Positions 18,185 to 27,657 are shown, counted from the first letter of the stretch. The stretch is 64,000 nucleotides of DNA from Desulfonatronum thioautotrophicum (GCF_000934745.1 NZ_JYNO01000001.1:496001-560000), one strand, 5' to 3'. The notes: generated by a model not told the origin, from the letters alone. Translations and numbers: made by a program.

Positions 18185-20656
18185 ATGCTAAATTACGATT
18201 GTTGTCTCTCACCGCAGGAAAAGCGCGTCGCAAAAGGCATTCTCGCGAGCACTGGTCGTGAGCGCGTCTATTCCATTCTTGACTCCTTTCACATGAGCAC
18301 TCCCTTCATTGATATCGAACGCGCCCGGTTCTTCACTGAATCAATGAAGACTACCGAAGGTCAGCCCCTGGTGCTGCGCTGGGCCAAAGCTCTCATGAAT
18401 TGCGCGCAAAAGATGACCGTGTACATTACTCCGGAATCCCTCATCGCCGGCCGCGCGGGTAAGCTCGGCCGGTATGGCATCCTTTATCCGGAGATCGACG
18501 GTGATTTTTATTCCACCCTGAGGGACTTGGACAAGCGCGAAAAAAGCCCTTTCAAAATCACCTCCGAGGAAGTGGAGATCGTTGTTTCCGAGATCGCTCC
18601 GTACTGGAGGGGCAAAACCTATCATGAGCACCTTAACGGCGCCATGCCCGACGACCTCCGAGGCGTGACCTATGACGATGATCTGGGGCTGCGCTCCAAG
18701 TTCGTGGTGTCCGAGACATCCTCCTACCGGTCGGCTCTGCAGTGGGTGCATGACTATGAGAAGGTCCTCAAGCGCGGTTTCAAGGACATTCAGCGCGAAG
18801 CCCGTGAACATATGGCTGCTCTGGACAACGAAAGCCCCACCCAGAATTGGGAAAAACGTCCCTTTTACGAGGCCATGATCATGGTCTGCGACGCGATCAT
18901 GCTCTGGGCTCGCCGCCATGCGGATTTGGCCCGCGACCTGGCCGCCAAGGAGCCCAATGAAACACGCAGAACCGAGCTGCTTGAGATCGCCAGCCGCTGC
19001 GAGCGCGTACCCGCCGAACCTGCCCGCGACTTTCGAGACGCCATCCAGTCCCAGTGGTTCGTCCAGATGTTTTCCCGCATCGAACAAAAGGCGTCGGCAA
19101 TTATCTCAAATGGCCGCATGGACCAGTATCTGTTCCCCTACTTTGACCAGGACATCAAGGCGGGGACGTTGACTACGACCCAGGCCAAGGAGCTGTTGGA
19201 GATGATGTGGGTCGAGATGGCGCAATTCATCGATCTCTATATCAACCCCACGGGCAACGAATTCAACGAGGGTTATGCCCATTGGGAGGCCGTGACCATC
19301 GGCGGTCAGACACCGGGGGGCGAAGACGCTACCAATGAGCTGACCTACCTGTTCCTGGAATCCAAACGCGAATTCCCGTTGAACTACCCTGACCTTGCCG
19401 CGCGTATCCATTCCTGTTCGCCCGAGCGCTTCCTGACCGAGGTGGCTCTGACTATCAAGGACGGTTCCGGTTTCCCCAAGCTGATCAACGACGAGGAAAT
19501 CATTCCGCTGTACACAGCCAAGGGCGCTCCCTTCGGCCAAGCATTGGACTACGCGGTCTCCGGCTGCACCGAAGCCCGCCTGCCGAACATCGAAACCTAC
19601 ACCTCCGGCTGCGTGTACATCAATTTCGCGGCGGCCATGGAGATGACCATTCACAATGGTCGCATGCTCAAGTACGGCGAAGAGATCGTCGGCCTGGAGA
19701 CAGGCGACTCCTCCCGGTTCAAGACCTGGGAGGAGTTTTATGCGGCATACCTCAAGCAGCACAGAAACCTGCTCGCCAAGGCCTTTTGGCAACAGTACAT
19801 CGTGGATTGCCTCCGCCCCCAGCATTTCGCCACCCCTTTGGCGTCCGTCCTGCACGACCTGTGCATGGAAAAAGGGAAGGATCTGCAAAGTCAGCATATC
19901 GATGGCGGTTTGGATTTCTCATATTTCGAGTTTCTCGGTTACGGCACGGTAGTCGATTCACTGGCCGCCATCAAAAAGGTCGTGTTCGACGACGGCAGAC
20001 TGTCCATGCAAGACGTCGTCGAGGCCATGAAGGCCAACTTCGAGGGTTATGAGGAAGTGCGTGAACTTCTGCGTTCCGCTCCCCGTTTCGGCAACAACGA
20101 TCCGTTTGCCGACTCCATTGCCAAGAAACTCGACTACGTATGCCAGGAGTTCGCCCAGAAGTACTCCGAGGAACGCGGGGTGAACATTGACGTGCGTTAT
20201 GTACCCATCACTTCCCACGTCCCCTTTGGAAAGGTTGTTTCAGCCACACCCAACGGACGTTTGGCCTGGACCTCGCTTTCCGACGGCTCTTCGGCCTCGC
20301 ATGGCGCGGACCACAAAGGCCCTACGGCTGTTTTGCTGTCCAATTACCATTCCAAGAACCGTAACATGAAGAACCGCGCATCCCGTCTGCTCAACATCAA
20401 ACTCTCGCCGAAGGCTGTCGAGGGTGAGGCCGGCACCAAGAAAATCGTAGACATGATTCGTACCTGGTGCGATCTGCGCCTGTGGCATCTGCAGTTCAAC
20501 ATCATCAACAAGCAAACCCTGTTGGCAGCTCAGAAGGATCCCGACAGCTACCGCGGGCTGCTGGTGCGCATCGCCGGCTACTCCGCCTACTTCTGCGACC
20601 TTTCCCGCGACCTGCAAAACGATATCATCAACCGCACCGAACACGAACAGATGTAG
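18185..20656 (+). CDS. islA: Glycyl radical organosulfonate C-S lyase (isethionate/DHPS sulfite-lyase type)
   Basis: 823-residue glycyl radical enzyme. The radical glycine is Gly798 in [10 protein letters not shown]; the active-site loop has Cys461 and Glu463 in [10 protein letters not shown]. The CxE pair and the N-terminal region identify the sulfonate lyase branch rather than pyruvate formate-lyase, diol dehydratase or choline lyase. Arg182, Gln186, Trp367 and Arg671 fall at a constant offset of seven from the sulfonate-binding residues I recall for isethionate lyase (R189, Q193, W374, R678; also C468, E470, G805). The product is sulfite plus acetaldehyde from isethionate (IslA), or hydroxyacetone from dihydroxypropanesulfonate (HpsG); sequence reading cannot fully separate the two. 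ATG 18185 has AGGAG eight bases upstream. Oxygen-sensitive, cytoplasmic. Confidence 0.85.
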   Translation: MLNYDCCLSPQEKRVAKGILASTGRERVYSILDSFHMSTPFIDIERARFFTESMKTTEGQPLVLRWAKALMNCAQKMTVYITPESLIAGRAGKLGRYGILYPEIDGDFYSTLRDLDKREKSPFKITSEEVEIVVSEIAPYWRGKTYHEHLNGAMPDDLRGVTYDDDLGLRSKFVVSETSSYRSALQWVHDYEKVLKRGFKDIQREAREHMAALDNESPTQNWEKRPFYEAMIMVCDAIMLWARRHADLARDLAAKEPNETRRTELLEIASRCERVPAEPARDFRDAIQSQWFVQMFSRIEQKASAIISNGRMDQYLFPYFDQDIKAGTLTTTQAKELLEMMWVEMAQFIDLYINPTGNEFNEGYAHWEAVTIGGQTPGGEDATNELTYLFLESKREFPLNYPDLAARIHSCSPERFLTEVALTIKDGSGFPKLINDEEIIPLYTAKGAPFGQALDYAVSGCTEARLPNIETYTSGCVYINFAAAMEMTIHNGRMLKYGEEIVGLETGDSSRFKTWEEFYAAYLKQHRNLLAKAFWQQYIVDCLRPQHFATPLASVLHDLCMEKGKDLQSQHIDGGLDFSYFEFLGYGTVVDSLAAIKKVVFDDGRLSMQDVVEAMKANFEGYEEVRELLRSAPRFGNNDPFADSIAKKLDYVCQEFAQKYSEERGVNIDVRYVPITSHVPFGKVVSATPNGRLAWTSLSDGSSASHGADHKGPTAVLLSNYHSKNRNMKNRASRLLNIKLSPKAVEGEAGTKKIVDMIRTWCDLRLWHLQFNIINKQTLLAAQKDPDSYRGLLVRIAGYSAYFCDLSRDLQNDIINRTEHEQM

Positions 20657-20722
20657 CCGGTCAAGAATTTGCAGCGGGGGGACGCCTTTCCCCCCGCTGC
20701 ATCCCGGCGGGAGCTCGTGACC

Positions 20723-21658
20723 ATGAATCACAATAACTCTGGCATAGTCTTCAACATTCAGAATTTTTCCGTGCACGATGGTGCGGGTATTCGAACCACC
20801 GTATTCTTCAAAGGCTGTCCCCTCCGTTGCGAATGGTGCAGCAACCCGGAATCCCTCCTTATGAAGCCACAACTCGCCTACAATCCGGGTAAGTGCCTGG
20901 GCACGGAGAAGTGCACGCGTTGTATTCAGGTCTGCCCCCAGGACGCTATACACGGCACGGGGAACAAGACCATTGCCTTTGATTCAGAGATGTGCCTGGA
21001 TTGCCATACCTGCGCCAAAAACTGCGCTGCCTCGGCCCTGAATGTCTATGGCCGGCAGATGATTGTTGGTGAAGTACTTCAAGAAGTGGAAAAGGAAGGG
21101 GCGTTCTTCACTCGTTCCGGTGGGGGGATGACCTTGAGCGGAGGTGAGCCGCTGTTTCAGCCGAAGTTTGCCATTGCGCTTTTGCAGGAAGCAAAAAGGC
21201 GCCATGTCAGGACCGCCATGGAGACTTGCGGCTATGTCCTCTGGGAGGATCTGCAAGCTGCCTGTGGGTGCCTCGACGAACTGATTTTCGACCTGAAGGT
21301 TTTTGCCGATGAGAAACACAAAAAAGGAACAGGGGTGAGTAACCGGCGCATCCTGGAGAACCTTGCCCAAGTGGCAAAGAACTTCCCCCAGCTGCCCATT
21401 CTGGTGCGCACCCCCGTGATTCCAGGCTTCAACGACGATGTGTCGGAAATTCGCGATATCATCGACAGTATCCCCGTCGCCTCCAATGTGCGATACGAAC
21501 TCCTGCCCTACCATCGCATGGGGCAGCCGAAATATGCCTACCTGGGACGTGAATATCGGCTGGATGGCCAGACGCTGGACCAGGGTGTGATGCAGACGCT
21601 GAGGGCCCTGGAACGGGAAGCAAATGAGAAGCTCGCGGGCCTTGAGCCCGTCATATAA
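20723..21658 (+). CDS. islB: Glycyl-radical enzyme activating enzyme (radical SAM)
   Basis: About 311 residues. The radical SAM cluster motif is CPLRCEWC (C-x3-C-x2-C). Two ferredoxin-type clusters follow (CLGTEKCTRCIQVCP and CLDCHTCAKNC), the architecture of activases for non-PFL glycyl radical enzymes. MTLSGGEPLFQ is the SAM-binding GGE motif. It uses S-adenosylmethionine to abstract hydrogen from Gly798 of the upstream lyase, 66 bases away in the same operon. The symbol follows the lyase call; hpsH applies if the lyase is HpsG. Confidence 0.9.
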   Translation: MNHNNSGIVFNIQNFSVHDGAGIRTTVFFKGCPLRCEWCSNPESLLMKPQLAYNPGKCLGTEKCTRCIQVCPQDAIHGTGNKTIAFDSEMCLDCHTCAKNCAASALNVYGRQMIVGEVLQEVEKEGAFFTRSGGGMTLSGGEPLFQPKFAIALLQEAKRRHVRTAMETCGYVLWEDLQAACGCLDELIFDLKVFADEKHKKGTGVSNRRILENLAQVAKNFPQLPILVRTPVIPGFNDDVSEIRDIIDSIPVASNVRYELLPYHRMGQPKYAYLGREYRLDGQTLDQGVMQTLRALEREANEKLAGLEPVI

Positions 21659-21722
21659 CCGCTTGTGCCGCAAGTGCTGGATCGGAAAACGATCCGGCGC
21701 GGGCGGCACGAGCGGCTTTTTC
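21659..21722. terminator. Strong terminator between convergent genes
   Basis: Long stem CCGCTTGTGCCGC/GCGGCACGAGCGG enclosing an inner hairpin GGATCG-GAAAA-CGATCC, followed by CTTTTT. It ends the lyase-activase operon and separates it from the convergent regulator gene. Confidence 0.85.
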
Positions 21723-21731
21723 CTCAAAAAG

Positions 21732-23117
21732 CTACCGCAAGCCGTATTTTTTCAGCTTGCGAAAAACTGTCGTCCGATCCAGCCTCAGCTCTCTGGCGAG
21801 CTTCGAGATATTGCCGACCCGCTCCATTCCTTGCAGGATGACGGATTTCTCCACGTCATCGAGTATCTCGCTCATGGGCTTCCCCGCTACGGATAATGTC
21901 CCGTGGCAGGTTGCAGGCTCCACGTATGATTGTGGGGAACGTTGCGGGGACAGCGAAAAAGGCAGATCGTTCACGTCAATGACGCCGCGATCCGATGTAA
22001 CAATGCAACCCAGCACGAGATTCTCCAATTCGCGGACATTGCCGGGCCAGGTGTGCCTCAGGAGGGCGTTTTCCGCTTCGGGACTGAATTGGACGTCGCG
22101 ACGATAGCGCTGACCAAAAAAGCTGAGGAACAGCCTGGCTAGCGGCAGGATGTCGGCCTTGCGTTGCCGCAGGGGCGGGATTTCAATGACCGCAACTTTC
22201 AGTCGGTAGTAGAGGTCGCTGCGAAATTTTCCTGATTTGACCTCCCGTTCCAGATTTTTATTCGTGGCGGCCAAGATGCGTACGTTTACCTTCCGCGGTG
22301 AGGTGGAGCCCACCCGCACGATCTCCTTGTCTTGCAGCAGACGCAACAACTTGGTTTGCATCAGCAAAGGCAGTTCACCCACTTCATCGAGAAACAGCGT
22401 TCCGTCGGAGGCGGCCTCGATGAGGCCGATTTTTCCCTTCTTACTTCCTCCCGAAAAAGTACCCGGGGCATAGCCAAACAACTCGGTCTCTACGAGATTC
22501 TCAGGCATGCTGCCGCAGTCCGCTTTGACAAAAGCCTTGTCGGCCCGTTCACTCAGACGATGAAGCCGTCGGGCAAACACATCTTTTCCCACACCTGTCT
22601 CGCCAAGGATGAGCACCGTGGCGTCGGTCTCGGCGATGATGCCGAGCTGCCCGAAAAGCTGTTTCATGGATTTGCTTTGGTGCACCGGTGGTGCGTTATC
22701 GAGCTTCCGGTCAAGGCTTTGCAGCTTCTGATAGGCTTCCAACAGTTCCTGCTGGGAGGCCACCTGTTCACGCATTTCAGAAATCTTCGTAATGTCCCGC
22801 ACATAAGTGACAACAAGAGCAACGTTGCCGTGCTCGTCCATCACCGGGTGCCCGTCCAGAACCAACTTGCGTCCGCCGGCTACATTCTGGACCCGTGTTT
22901 CGGGCTGCTTGCTACGCATGATGTCCGGATTCAGGACAGTGTCGAAGACGCCTCTGTCTACGAGTTCCATGACCTTTTTCCCCAACAGTTCGGAGCGGGA
23001 AATGCCCGAGAGATCCTCGTAGCGTTTGTTGATGTAAAGAATGATCCCTTTGGAGTCGCTGATGGAAACGGCTTCATCCATTGTTTCTATAAGTTGAGAC
23101 CAATATTTTTCGAGCAT
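21732..23117 (-). CDS. Sigma54-dependent activator with PAS sensor
   Basis: About 461 residues. An N-terminal PAS domain (MDEAVSISDSKGIILYINKRYEDLSG) precedes a short coiled coil (MREQVASQQELLEAYQKLQSLDRKL). The AAA+ domain has LGETGVGKDVFARRLHRLS and GTLFLDEVGELP, and the Fis-type HTH is ISKLARELRLDRTTVFRKLKKYGL. The sigma54-contact loop reads GYAPGTFSGGSKKG, i.e. GTFSGG in place of the canonical GAFTGA, which is worth noting. The start was set at MLEKYW (23117). It diverges from block B across a region with a long inverted repeat and a second sigma54 promoter, so it probably controls block B. Confidence 0.92.
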   Translation of the reverse strand: MLEKYWSQLIETMDEAVSISDSKGIILYINKRYEDLSGISRSELLGKKVMELVDRGVFDTVLNPDIMRSKQPETRVQNVAGGRKLVLDGHPVMDEHGNVALVVTYVRDITKISEMREQVASQQELLEAYQKLQSLDRKLDNAPPVHQSKSMKQLFGQLGIIAETDATVLILGETGVGKDVFARRLHRLSERADKAFVKADCGSMPENLVETELFGYAPGTFSGGSKKGKIGLIEAASDGTLFLDEVGELPLLMQTKLLRLLQDKEIVRVGSTSPRKVNVRILAATNKNLEREVKSGKFRSDLYYRLKVAVIEIPPLRQRKADILPLARLFLSFFGQRYRRDVQFSPEAENALLRHTWPGNVRELENLVLGCIVTSDRGVIDVNDLPFSLSPQRSPQSYVEPATCHGTLSVAGKPMSEILDDVEKSVILQGMERVGNISKLARELRLDRTTVFRKLKKYGLR

Positions 23118-23266
23118 GGCGGATAGGCCTTGGCTGAGGGAATGTGGGGAAAGGGCGCATCGAGCTGCTAGACGGATGCGAACAGGCAACTATCGAAGCC
23201 GAACAAAGGTCATTCGTATCGACAAGAAGCTCATCTGGGCAAGGTTAAAGAGAAGATGAGCATTCG

Positions 23267-23313
23267 TGCCCATATATTGCCTGAATTTGGTCTCAAGTGT
23301 CTATATATGGGCA
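23267..23313. promoter_or_regulatory. Long inverted repeat, likely enhancer for block B
   Basis: Perfect 11-bp arms TGCCCATATAT (23267-23277) and ATATATGGGCA (23303-23313). The site is about 85-130 bases upstream of the sigma54 promoter at 23399, a typical UAS distance. Confidence 0.6.
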
Positions 23314-23398
23314 TAATGAAATGGCTTGTGGCCGGCGTTGCAAATATAAGTTGCTGCAATTTCATATGATTATAAAAAATATGCCAAAAATGTGCGCC

Positions 23399-23415
23399 TT
23401 GGAATGAACTTTGCT
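23399..23415 (+). promoter_or_regulatory. Sigma54 promoter of block B operon
   Basis: TTGGAATGAACTTTGCT matches the -24/-12 pattern, with GG and GC ten bases apart. Predicted start near 23426, about 73 bases before the first start codon. Confidence 0.65.
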
Positions 23416-23498
23416 CCAAATATTAATACCTAAGAGAAAGACTAAGGGCAGACCCTTTGAGACAATCTCTCTCACGCAAAAAGAAAAAGGAGACAAGC

Positions 23499-24356
23499 AT
23501 GCAGATCGGATTCGTCGGTGTTGGACTTATGGGCGGTGGTTTGGCCAGAAACCTGATTCGTGCCGGGAAGGACGTCCTGGTGTACGACCTGAGCGCGGAA
23601 GCCATTCAGCGGACCCTGGACGCGGGTACCACTGGAAAAGCCGCCAATTCTCTTTCCGATTTGGCGGGCTGCGACCTGCTCATCACCAGCCTGCCCCTGC
23701 CGCAACATGTCAAGGGCGTGGTGCTTGGCGAGGACGGGCTGTATGCCAAAATGAAGAAGGGGGCAACGCACATTGAGGTGTCCACCATCGACCCCGGCAC
23801 GGCCAACGAGATGAAGGCCGCGGCCGAGAATCACGGCCTGGGCTACATCCAGTGCACCCTGGGCAAAACTCCGGCCCATGCCGAAAAGGCCGAGGAACCC
23901 ATGTTCATCGGCGGGGACAAGGCCCTGGTGGATAAATTCGAAGAGATTTTCAAGATCATCGGCATACCCAGTTATGTCGGCACTATTGACGCCTCCTGCG
24001 CCGTGAAGCTGATCTCCAACATGATCGGGATGACCAATATCGCCGTCCTGGCCGAGGGCATTCGGGTCGGTGACAAGGCCGGTCTGGATCGCAAGCAGCT
24101 GCTGGAACTGCTCACGGATACCGGGGCACGCAGCTTTCAGATGGATGTTCGCGGCCCGTGGATTGCCAATGATGATTATGCGGCACGGTTTGGTCTGGAT
24201 CTGGCCTTGAAGGACGTCCGGCTTGGCCTGGAGATGGCTCGGGCCTGGGGGCAGGACCTGAAGGCCATGGAAGCGGCCCTGGAGTACTTTAAACAGGCCA
24301 GCGCTGCTGGCCATGGCAAGGAAGACTGCAACGCCGTGATCAAGGTCATCAACTGA
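23499..24356 (+). CDS. Beta-hydroxyacid dehydrogenase, YihU-like (candidate DHPS/sulfolactaldehyde oxidoreductase)
   Basis: 285 residues. The Rossmann motif is GVGLMGGGLARN. The catalytic lysine/asparagine pair is in AVKLISNMIG. The substrate loop reads LGKTPAHAE instead of the common SGG of 3-hydroxyisobutyrate dehydrogenases, resembling the GRTSANA loop of sulfolactaldehyde reductase YihU. First gene of block B, behind the sigma54 promoter, with AAAAGGAG before ATG 23499. From context I infer oxidation of 2,3-dihydroxypropanesulfonate to sulfolactaldehyde, or the reverse. Tartronate-semialdehyde- or threonate-type activity is the alternative. Confidence 0.7.
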   Translation: MQIGFVGVGLMGGGLARNLIRAGKDVLVYDLSAEAIQRTLDAGTTGKAANSLSDLAGCDLLITSLPLPQHVKGVVLGEDGLYAKMKKGATHIEVSTIDPGTANEMKAAAENHGLGYIQCTLGKTPAHAEKAEEPMFIGGDKALVDKFEEIFKIIGIPSYVGTIDASCAVKLISNMIGMTNIAVLAEGIRVGDKAGLDRKQLLELLTDTGARSFQMDVRGPWIANDDYAARFGLDLALKDVRLGLEMARAWGQDLKAMEAALEYFKQASAAGHGKEDCNAVIKVIN

Positions 24357-24406
24357 CGACGGGTTTAAAAGATTGCTATTACTTTGCTTAGAGAAAAGGA
24401 GAGGAC

Positions 24407-26287
24407 ATGCCTTTTGGTTACAATGGAAAAATTCTGCACGTAAATCTCACCAGCGGAGAATTCACCGTGGAGGAGCCTGGTGAGCAGTGGTACCGCACCT
24501 ACATGGGGGGCTCGGGCATTGCTTCATATTACCTGTTGAAGCTGCTCAAGGGTGGAGAGGATCCCCTGGGTCCGGACAACGTCCTGGTGTTTGCCACCAG
24601 TGTGGTCAGCGGCGCGCCCATCTCCGGGTACAACCGCTTCACCGTCGCGGCCAAATCGCCGCTGACCGACTGTTTCGGTGAATCCGAGGCCGCGGGCTAT
24701 TTTGCCCCGGAAATGAAGTTCGCCGGCTTTGACGCCATTGTCTTTACCGGCAAGGCCGAGAAGCCCGTCTATCTGCACATCAAGGACGGCGAGTTCAGTC
24801 TGCGGGATGCGACTAATGTTTGGGGGCTGGATAATTATCAGACCCTGGAAAAGATCAAGGAGGAAACCGGGGATTCCAAGGTGCGCGTGGCCAGCATCGG
24901 CCCGGCCGGGGAAAAGCTGGTCCGGTTCGCCTGCATCACCAATAACCTGGAGCACTACAACGGCCGTTGCGGCATGGGCGCGGTGATGGGCTCCAAGAAC
25001 CTCAAGGCCGTGGCCGTGCGCGGGACGAACAAGCCGGAGCTGGCGAATCCGGAAAAAGTCAAGGAGATCAGCTCCTGGCATCGGGAGCGGATCAAGAACC
25101 ATCCGCCAAACAAGGGACTTGCCACGGCCGGCACGTCGATTCTGATCAAGGCCATTAATGCCAGTGGGATTCTTCCGACCCGGAATTTCAGCCAGGGCGT
25201 TTTCGACCAAAACGCGGGACTGGAGTGGGAAACCTTGGAAAAGGAGATCTTCCACAAGGCCGGCACCTGCTACATGTGTACAGTGGCCTGCAAGCGCCAA
25301 GTGAAGAGCGATGACCCGGAATTCCCTCTTGATTCCCGTTTTGGAGGCCCGGAATACGAAACCATCGCGGCTTTTGGCAGCAACCTGCTTAACGGCAACA
25401 TCAAGGCCGTGGCCCGGGCCAACCAGCTTTGCAACTTGGCCGGCATGGACACCATCAGTGCCGGAAACATGATCGCTTTTGTCATGGAATGCCTTGAAAA
25501 CGGCATCATCACCAAGGAGGACATCGGGCGGGAGATGCCCTGGGGTGATGCCGCCGGAATCTGCTGGCTGGTTGAGCAAATGGCGGAACGCAAGGGAATC
25601 GGCGACACCCTGTCTGAAGGCATTGTCCGCGCGGCCAAGAAGATCGGCAAGGGCTCGGAAAAGTACGCCTTCCATATCAAGGGCAACGACCTCCCCCTGC
25701 ATGACGGTCGCGGCAAGACCGGGATGGCCATGGGCTATGCCTTGAGCTCCACCGGTGCGGACCACGTGGAATGCCCGCACGATGTGGCGTTTCAGGGTGA
25801 AGGCTACAAGGCCCTGAGCGCCCTGGGGATCACCGAGCCGGTCCGCCCCCTGGACACGGATGCAGACAAGGTCCGCTTCTTTCATCTCGGGCAGCTGGCC
25901 TGGGGTATCAACAATCTGCTTTCCATCTGCAACTTCTGCTCCGTGCCCATTCACGCCATGAGTTTCCACAATCTGGTGGAATCCGTGCGGGCCATCACCG
26001 GCTGGGACACCAGCCTGTTCGATATTCTCCGGGCCACGGAACGTTCCCTGGTCATGAGCCGGATGTTCAACGTGCGCGAAGGTCTGGGGCCGGAGGACGA
26101 CCGGGTCATCAGCCGCTGGCACGAGCCAATGCCCGAAGGGCCGATGGCCGGGAAGAAAATTGACGAGCAGGAATTCCGCAAGGCCATCGACCTTTACTAC
26201 GAAGTTTGCGGCTGGGATGCCCAAGGAGTTCCAAGCCACGCCAAGCTCGTGGACCTTGATCTGGAATGGATCGAAGAGCGGATGTGA
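24407..26287 (+). CDS. aor: Tungsten aldehyde:ferredoxin oxidoreductase
   Basis: 626 residues, full length for the AOR family. The N-terminal pterin-binding domain starts GYNGKILHVNLTSGEF. Conserved segments include GPAGE, NGRCGMGAVMGSKNLKA and CPHD. Cluster cysteines are in CYMCTVAC and, further on, SICNFC. It oxidises an aldehyde to the acid with two electrons to ferredoxin, using W- or Mo-bispterin. The adjacent MoaD-like gene and the E1-like gene further down are typical cofactor partners. Possible substrates from context are sulfolactaldehyde made by the neighbouring dehydrogenase, or acetaldehyde from an isethionate lyase. Confidence 0.92.
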   Translation: MPFGYNGKILHVNLTSGEFTVEEPGEQWYRTYMGGSGIASYYLLKLLKGGEDPLGPDNVLVFATSVVSGAPISGYNRFTVAAKSPLTDCFGESEAAGYFAPEMKFAGFDAIVFTGKAEKPVYLHIKDGEFSLRDATNVWGLDNYQTLEKIKEETGDSKVRVASIGPAGEKLVRFACITNNLEHYNGRCGMGAVMGSKNLKAVAVRGTNKPELANPEKVKEISSWHRERIKNHPPNKGLATAGTSILIKAINASGILPTRNFSQGVFDQNAGLEWETLEKEIFHKAGTCYMCTVACKRQVKSDDPEFPLDSRFGGPEYETIAAFGSNLLNGNIKAVARANQLCNLAGMDTISAGNMIAFVMECLENGIITKEDIGREMPWGDAAGICWLVEQMAERKGIGDTLSEGIVRAAKKIGKGSEKYAFHIKGNDLPLHDGRGKTGMAMGYALSSTGADHVECPHDVAFQGEGYKALSALGITEPVRPLDTDADKVRFFHLGQLAWGINNLLSICNFCSVPIHAMSFHNLVESVRAITGWDTSLFDILRATERSLVMSRMFNVREGLGPEDDRVISRWHEPMPEGPMAGKKIDEQEFRKAIDLYYEVCGWDAQGVPSHAKLVDLDLEWIEERM

Positions 26288-26293
26288 GTTGTC

Positions 26294-26518
26294 ATGGAGG
26301 TGGCCGTCAAGCTGTATCCAGGGCTGCCACATGCCAAGGGCTCGCGCATGACCATCGGGATGCGCGAGCCCGCGGTGGTGGCTGACTTGCTGCGGGAACT
26401 GGGTTTTAACGAGCTGGATGTGGAAATTATCTCGGTAAATGGCGTGCTGAGCCAATTTGATACGCCCCTGCATGACGGTGACAACGTCAGTCTGATTCCA
26501 TTTATCGGCGGAGGATGA
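26294..26518 (+). CDS. MoaD/ThiS-like sulfur carrier for AOR cofactor
   Basis: 74-residue beta-grasp protein ending in IGGG, the C-terminal diglycine needed for thiocarboxylation. It starts six bases after the AOR stop. Such MoaD-like proteins typically accompany AOR genes and supply dithiolene sulfur for molybdopterin, with activation by an E1 enzyme (see 30840-31637). Confidence 0.88.
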   Translation: MEVAVKLYPGLPHAKGSRMTIGMREPAVVADLLRELGFNELDVEIISVNGVLSQFDTPLHDGDNVSLIPFIGGG

Positions 26519-26520
26519 GC

Positions 26521-26601
26521 ATGACAGTTCGTCATAACGCGGAAATGGCACCAACCGAGGCGGCGTGGGCCGTGTCGGGCAAGTTTGAGAACAACCCATA
26601 A
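26521..26601 (+). CDS. Possible 26-residue ORF
   Basis: Short frame starting ATG 26521 with GGAGG six bases before it. It fills the gap between the MoaD-like gene and the TRAP binding-protein gene, ending ENNP. It encodes no recognised motif. It could be a coupling peptide or chance. Confidence 0.2.
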   Translation: MTVRHNAEMAPTEAAWAVSGKFENNP

Positions 26602-26616
26602 TCAAGGAGAAACGGT

Positions 26617-27615
26617 ATGAAACGATTTTTGTTGACCATCGTGTCCCTGGCCCTTGTTTTGACCGCCGTCCCGGCGTTCGCGGCCGACTACCCGAGCATG
26701 ACCATCCGGGCGGCCACGGCCAACCCTGACGGCAGCCTGCACGTGACGGCCATCAACAAGTTCAAGGAAATCGTCGAGGCGGAATCTGGCGGGAATATTC
26801 GCGTCCAAACCTTTTACGGCGGCTCCATGGGTGACGAGCAGGCCAATGTTCGCCAGCTGCGCACCCAGGAAATCCATCTGGCCGTGCTGGCCGTGGGCAA
26901 CCTGACACCTTTCTCGCCCCAGGCCAACATCTACTATCTGCCGTACATGTTTCCGGGCATTGAAACAGCCTACACCTTGCTGGAGCACGAAGAGTTCAAC
27001 AACAGGATGGCCGACAAGATCGCCCAGCAAAGTGGTGCCCGACCTCTGTCCTGGCTGATCGGCGGATATCGACACCTGACCAACTCCGTGCGTCCCGTGA
27101 CCAGAATCGAACATCTTCAAGGGCTGAGAATCCGCACTCCCCCGGTGGAAATCCAGATGGAAAGCTTCCGTTCCTGGGGCGTGGAGCCGCATCCCCTGGC
27201 CTGGGCCGAGACCTTCAACGCCCTGCAGCAGCGGGTCATCGACGGCCAGGAAAACCCCCATGCCGTAAACCGGGACCAGAAGTTCTGGGAAGTCCAGAAG
27301 TACATCACTCAGTTGCATTATCTGCTCTGGGTCGGCCCCATGCTGGTCAGCGAACCCTGGTTCCAGCGCCTGGATCAGTCCGTGCAGGATCTGTTGGTCA
27401 GGGCAGCCCACGATGCCGCCAGGTATGAGTGGGAATGGGCCGCGGAACAGGATCAGATCGCCCTGCAAGCCTGCCTGGACAATGGCATGGAATTCCACGA
27501 GCTGGAAGACGAAGAAGTCTGGATGGAGCGTGCCCGCGGGCTGTGGCCCAGGTTCCACCAGCAGGTGGGTGGCGAGGAAGTTATCAATGAGGCCCTGGCG
27601 ATAATGGCTGATTAA
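26617..27615 (+). CDS. TRAP transporter substrate-binding protein (DctP), block B
   Basis: 332-residue periplasmic binding protein with a Sec signal peptide (MKRFLLTIVSLALVLTAVPAFA). DctP hallmarks are AVGNLTPFSPQ, GLRIRTPPVEIQ with the conserved substrate-anion arginine, and ALQQRVIDGQENPH. The first TRAP component of block B; it has a strong RBS (AAGGAG). It is clearly diverged from the two DctP proteins of block C, so a different sulfonate or hydroxyacid ligand is likely. Confidence 0.92.
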   Translation: MKRFLLTIVSLALVLTAVPAFAADYPSMTIRAATANPDGSLHVTAINKFKEIVEAESGGNIRVQTFYGGSMGDEQANVRQLRTQEIHLAVLAVGNLTPFSPQANIYYLPYMFPGIETAYTLLEHEEFNNRMADKIAQQSGARPLSWLIGGYRHLTNSVRPVTRIEHLQGLRIRTPPVEIQMESFRSWGVEPHPLAWAETFNALQQRVIDGQENPHAVNRDQKFWEVQKYITQLHYLLWVGPMLVSEPWFQRLDQSVQDLLVRAAHDAARYEWEWAAEQDQIALQACLDNGMEFHELEDEEVWMERARGLWPRFHQQVGGEEVINEALAIMAD

Positions 27616-27657
27616 TCCAAAAGGATAAAAAACATTGAGGTAAGGAGGCAGGCGATC

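Noticed and set aside
5766-20656. Selenoproteins served by SelB
   Set aside because: I looked for in-frame TGA at catalytic positions in the molybdoenzyme, AOR and lyase genes; all use sense codons there.
23499-24356. 3-hydroxyisobutyrate dehydrogenase of valine degradation
   Set aside because: The substrate loop is GKTPAHAE-like rather than the usual SGG motif, and no valine pathway genes are present.
24524-26605. 693-codon minus-strand ORF
   Set aside because: Antisense of the aldehyde oxidoreductase and MoaD-like genes; His/Gly-rich shadow composition.
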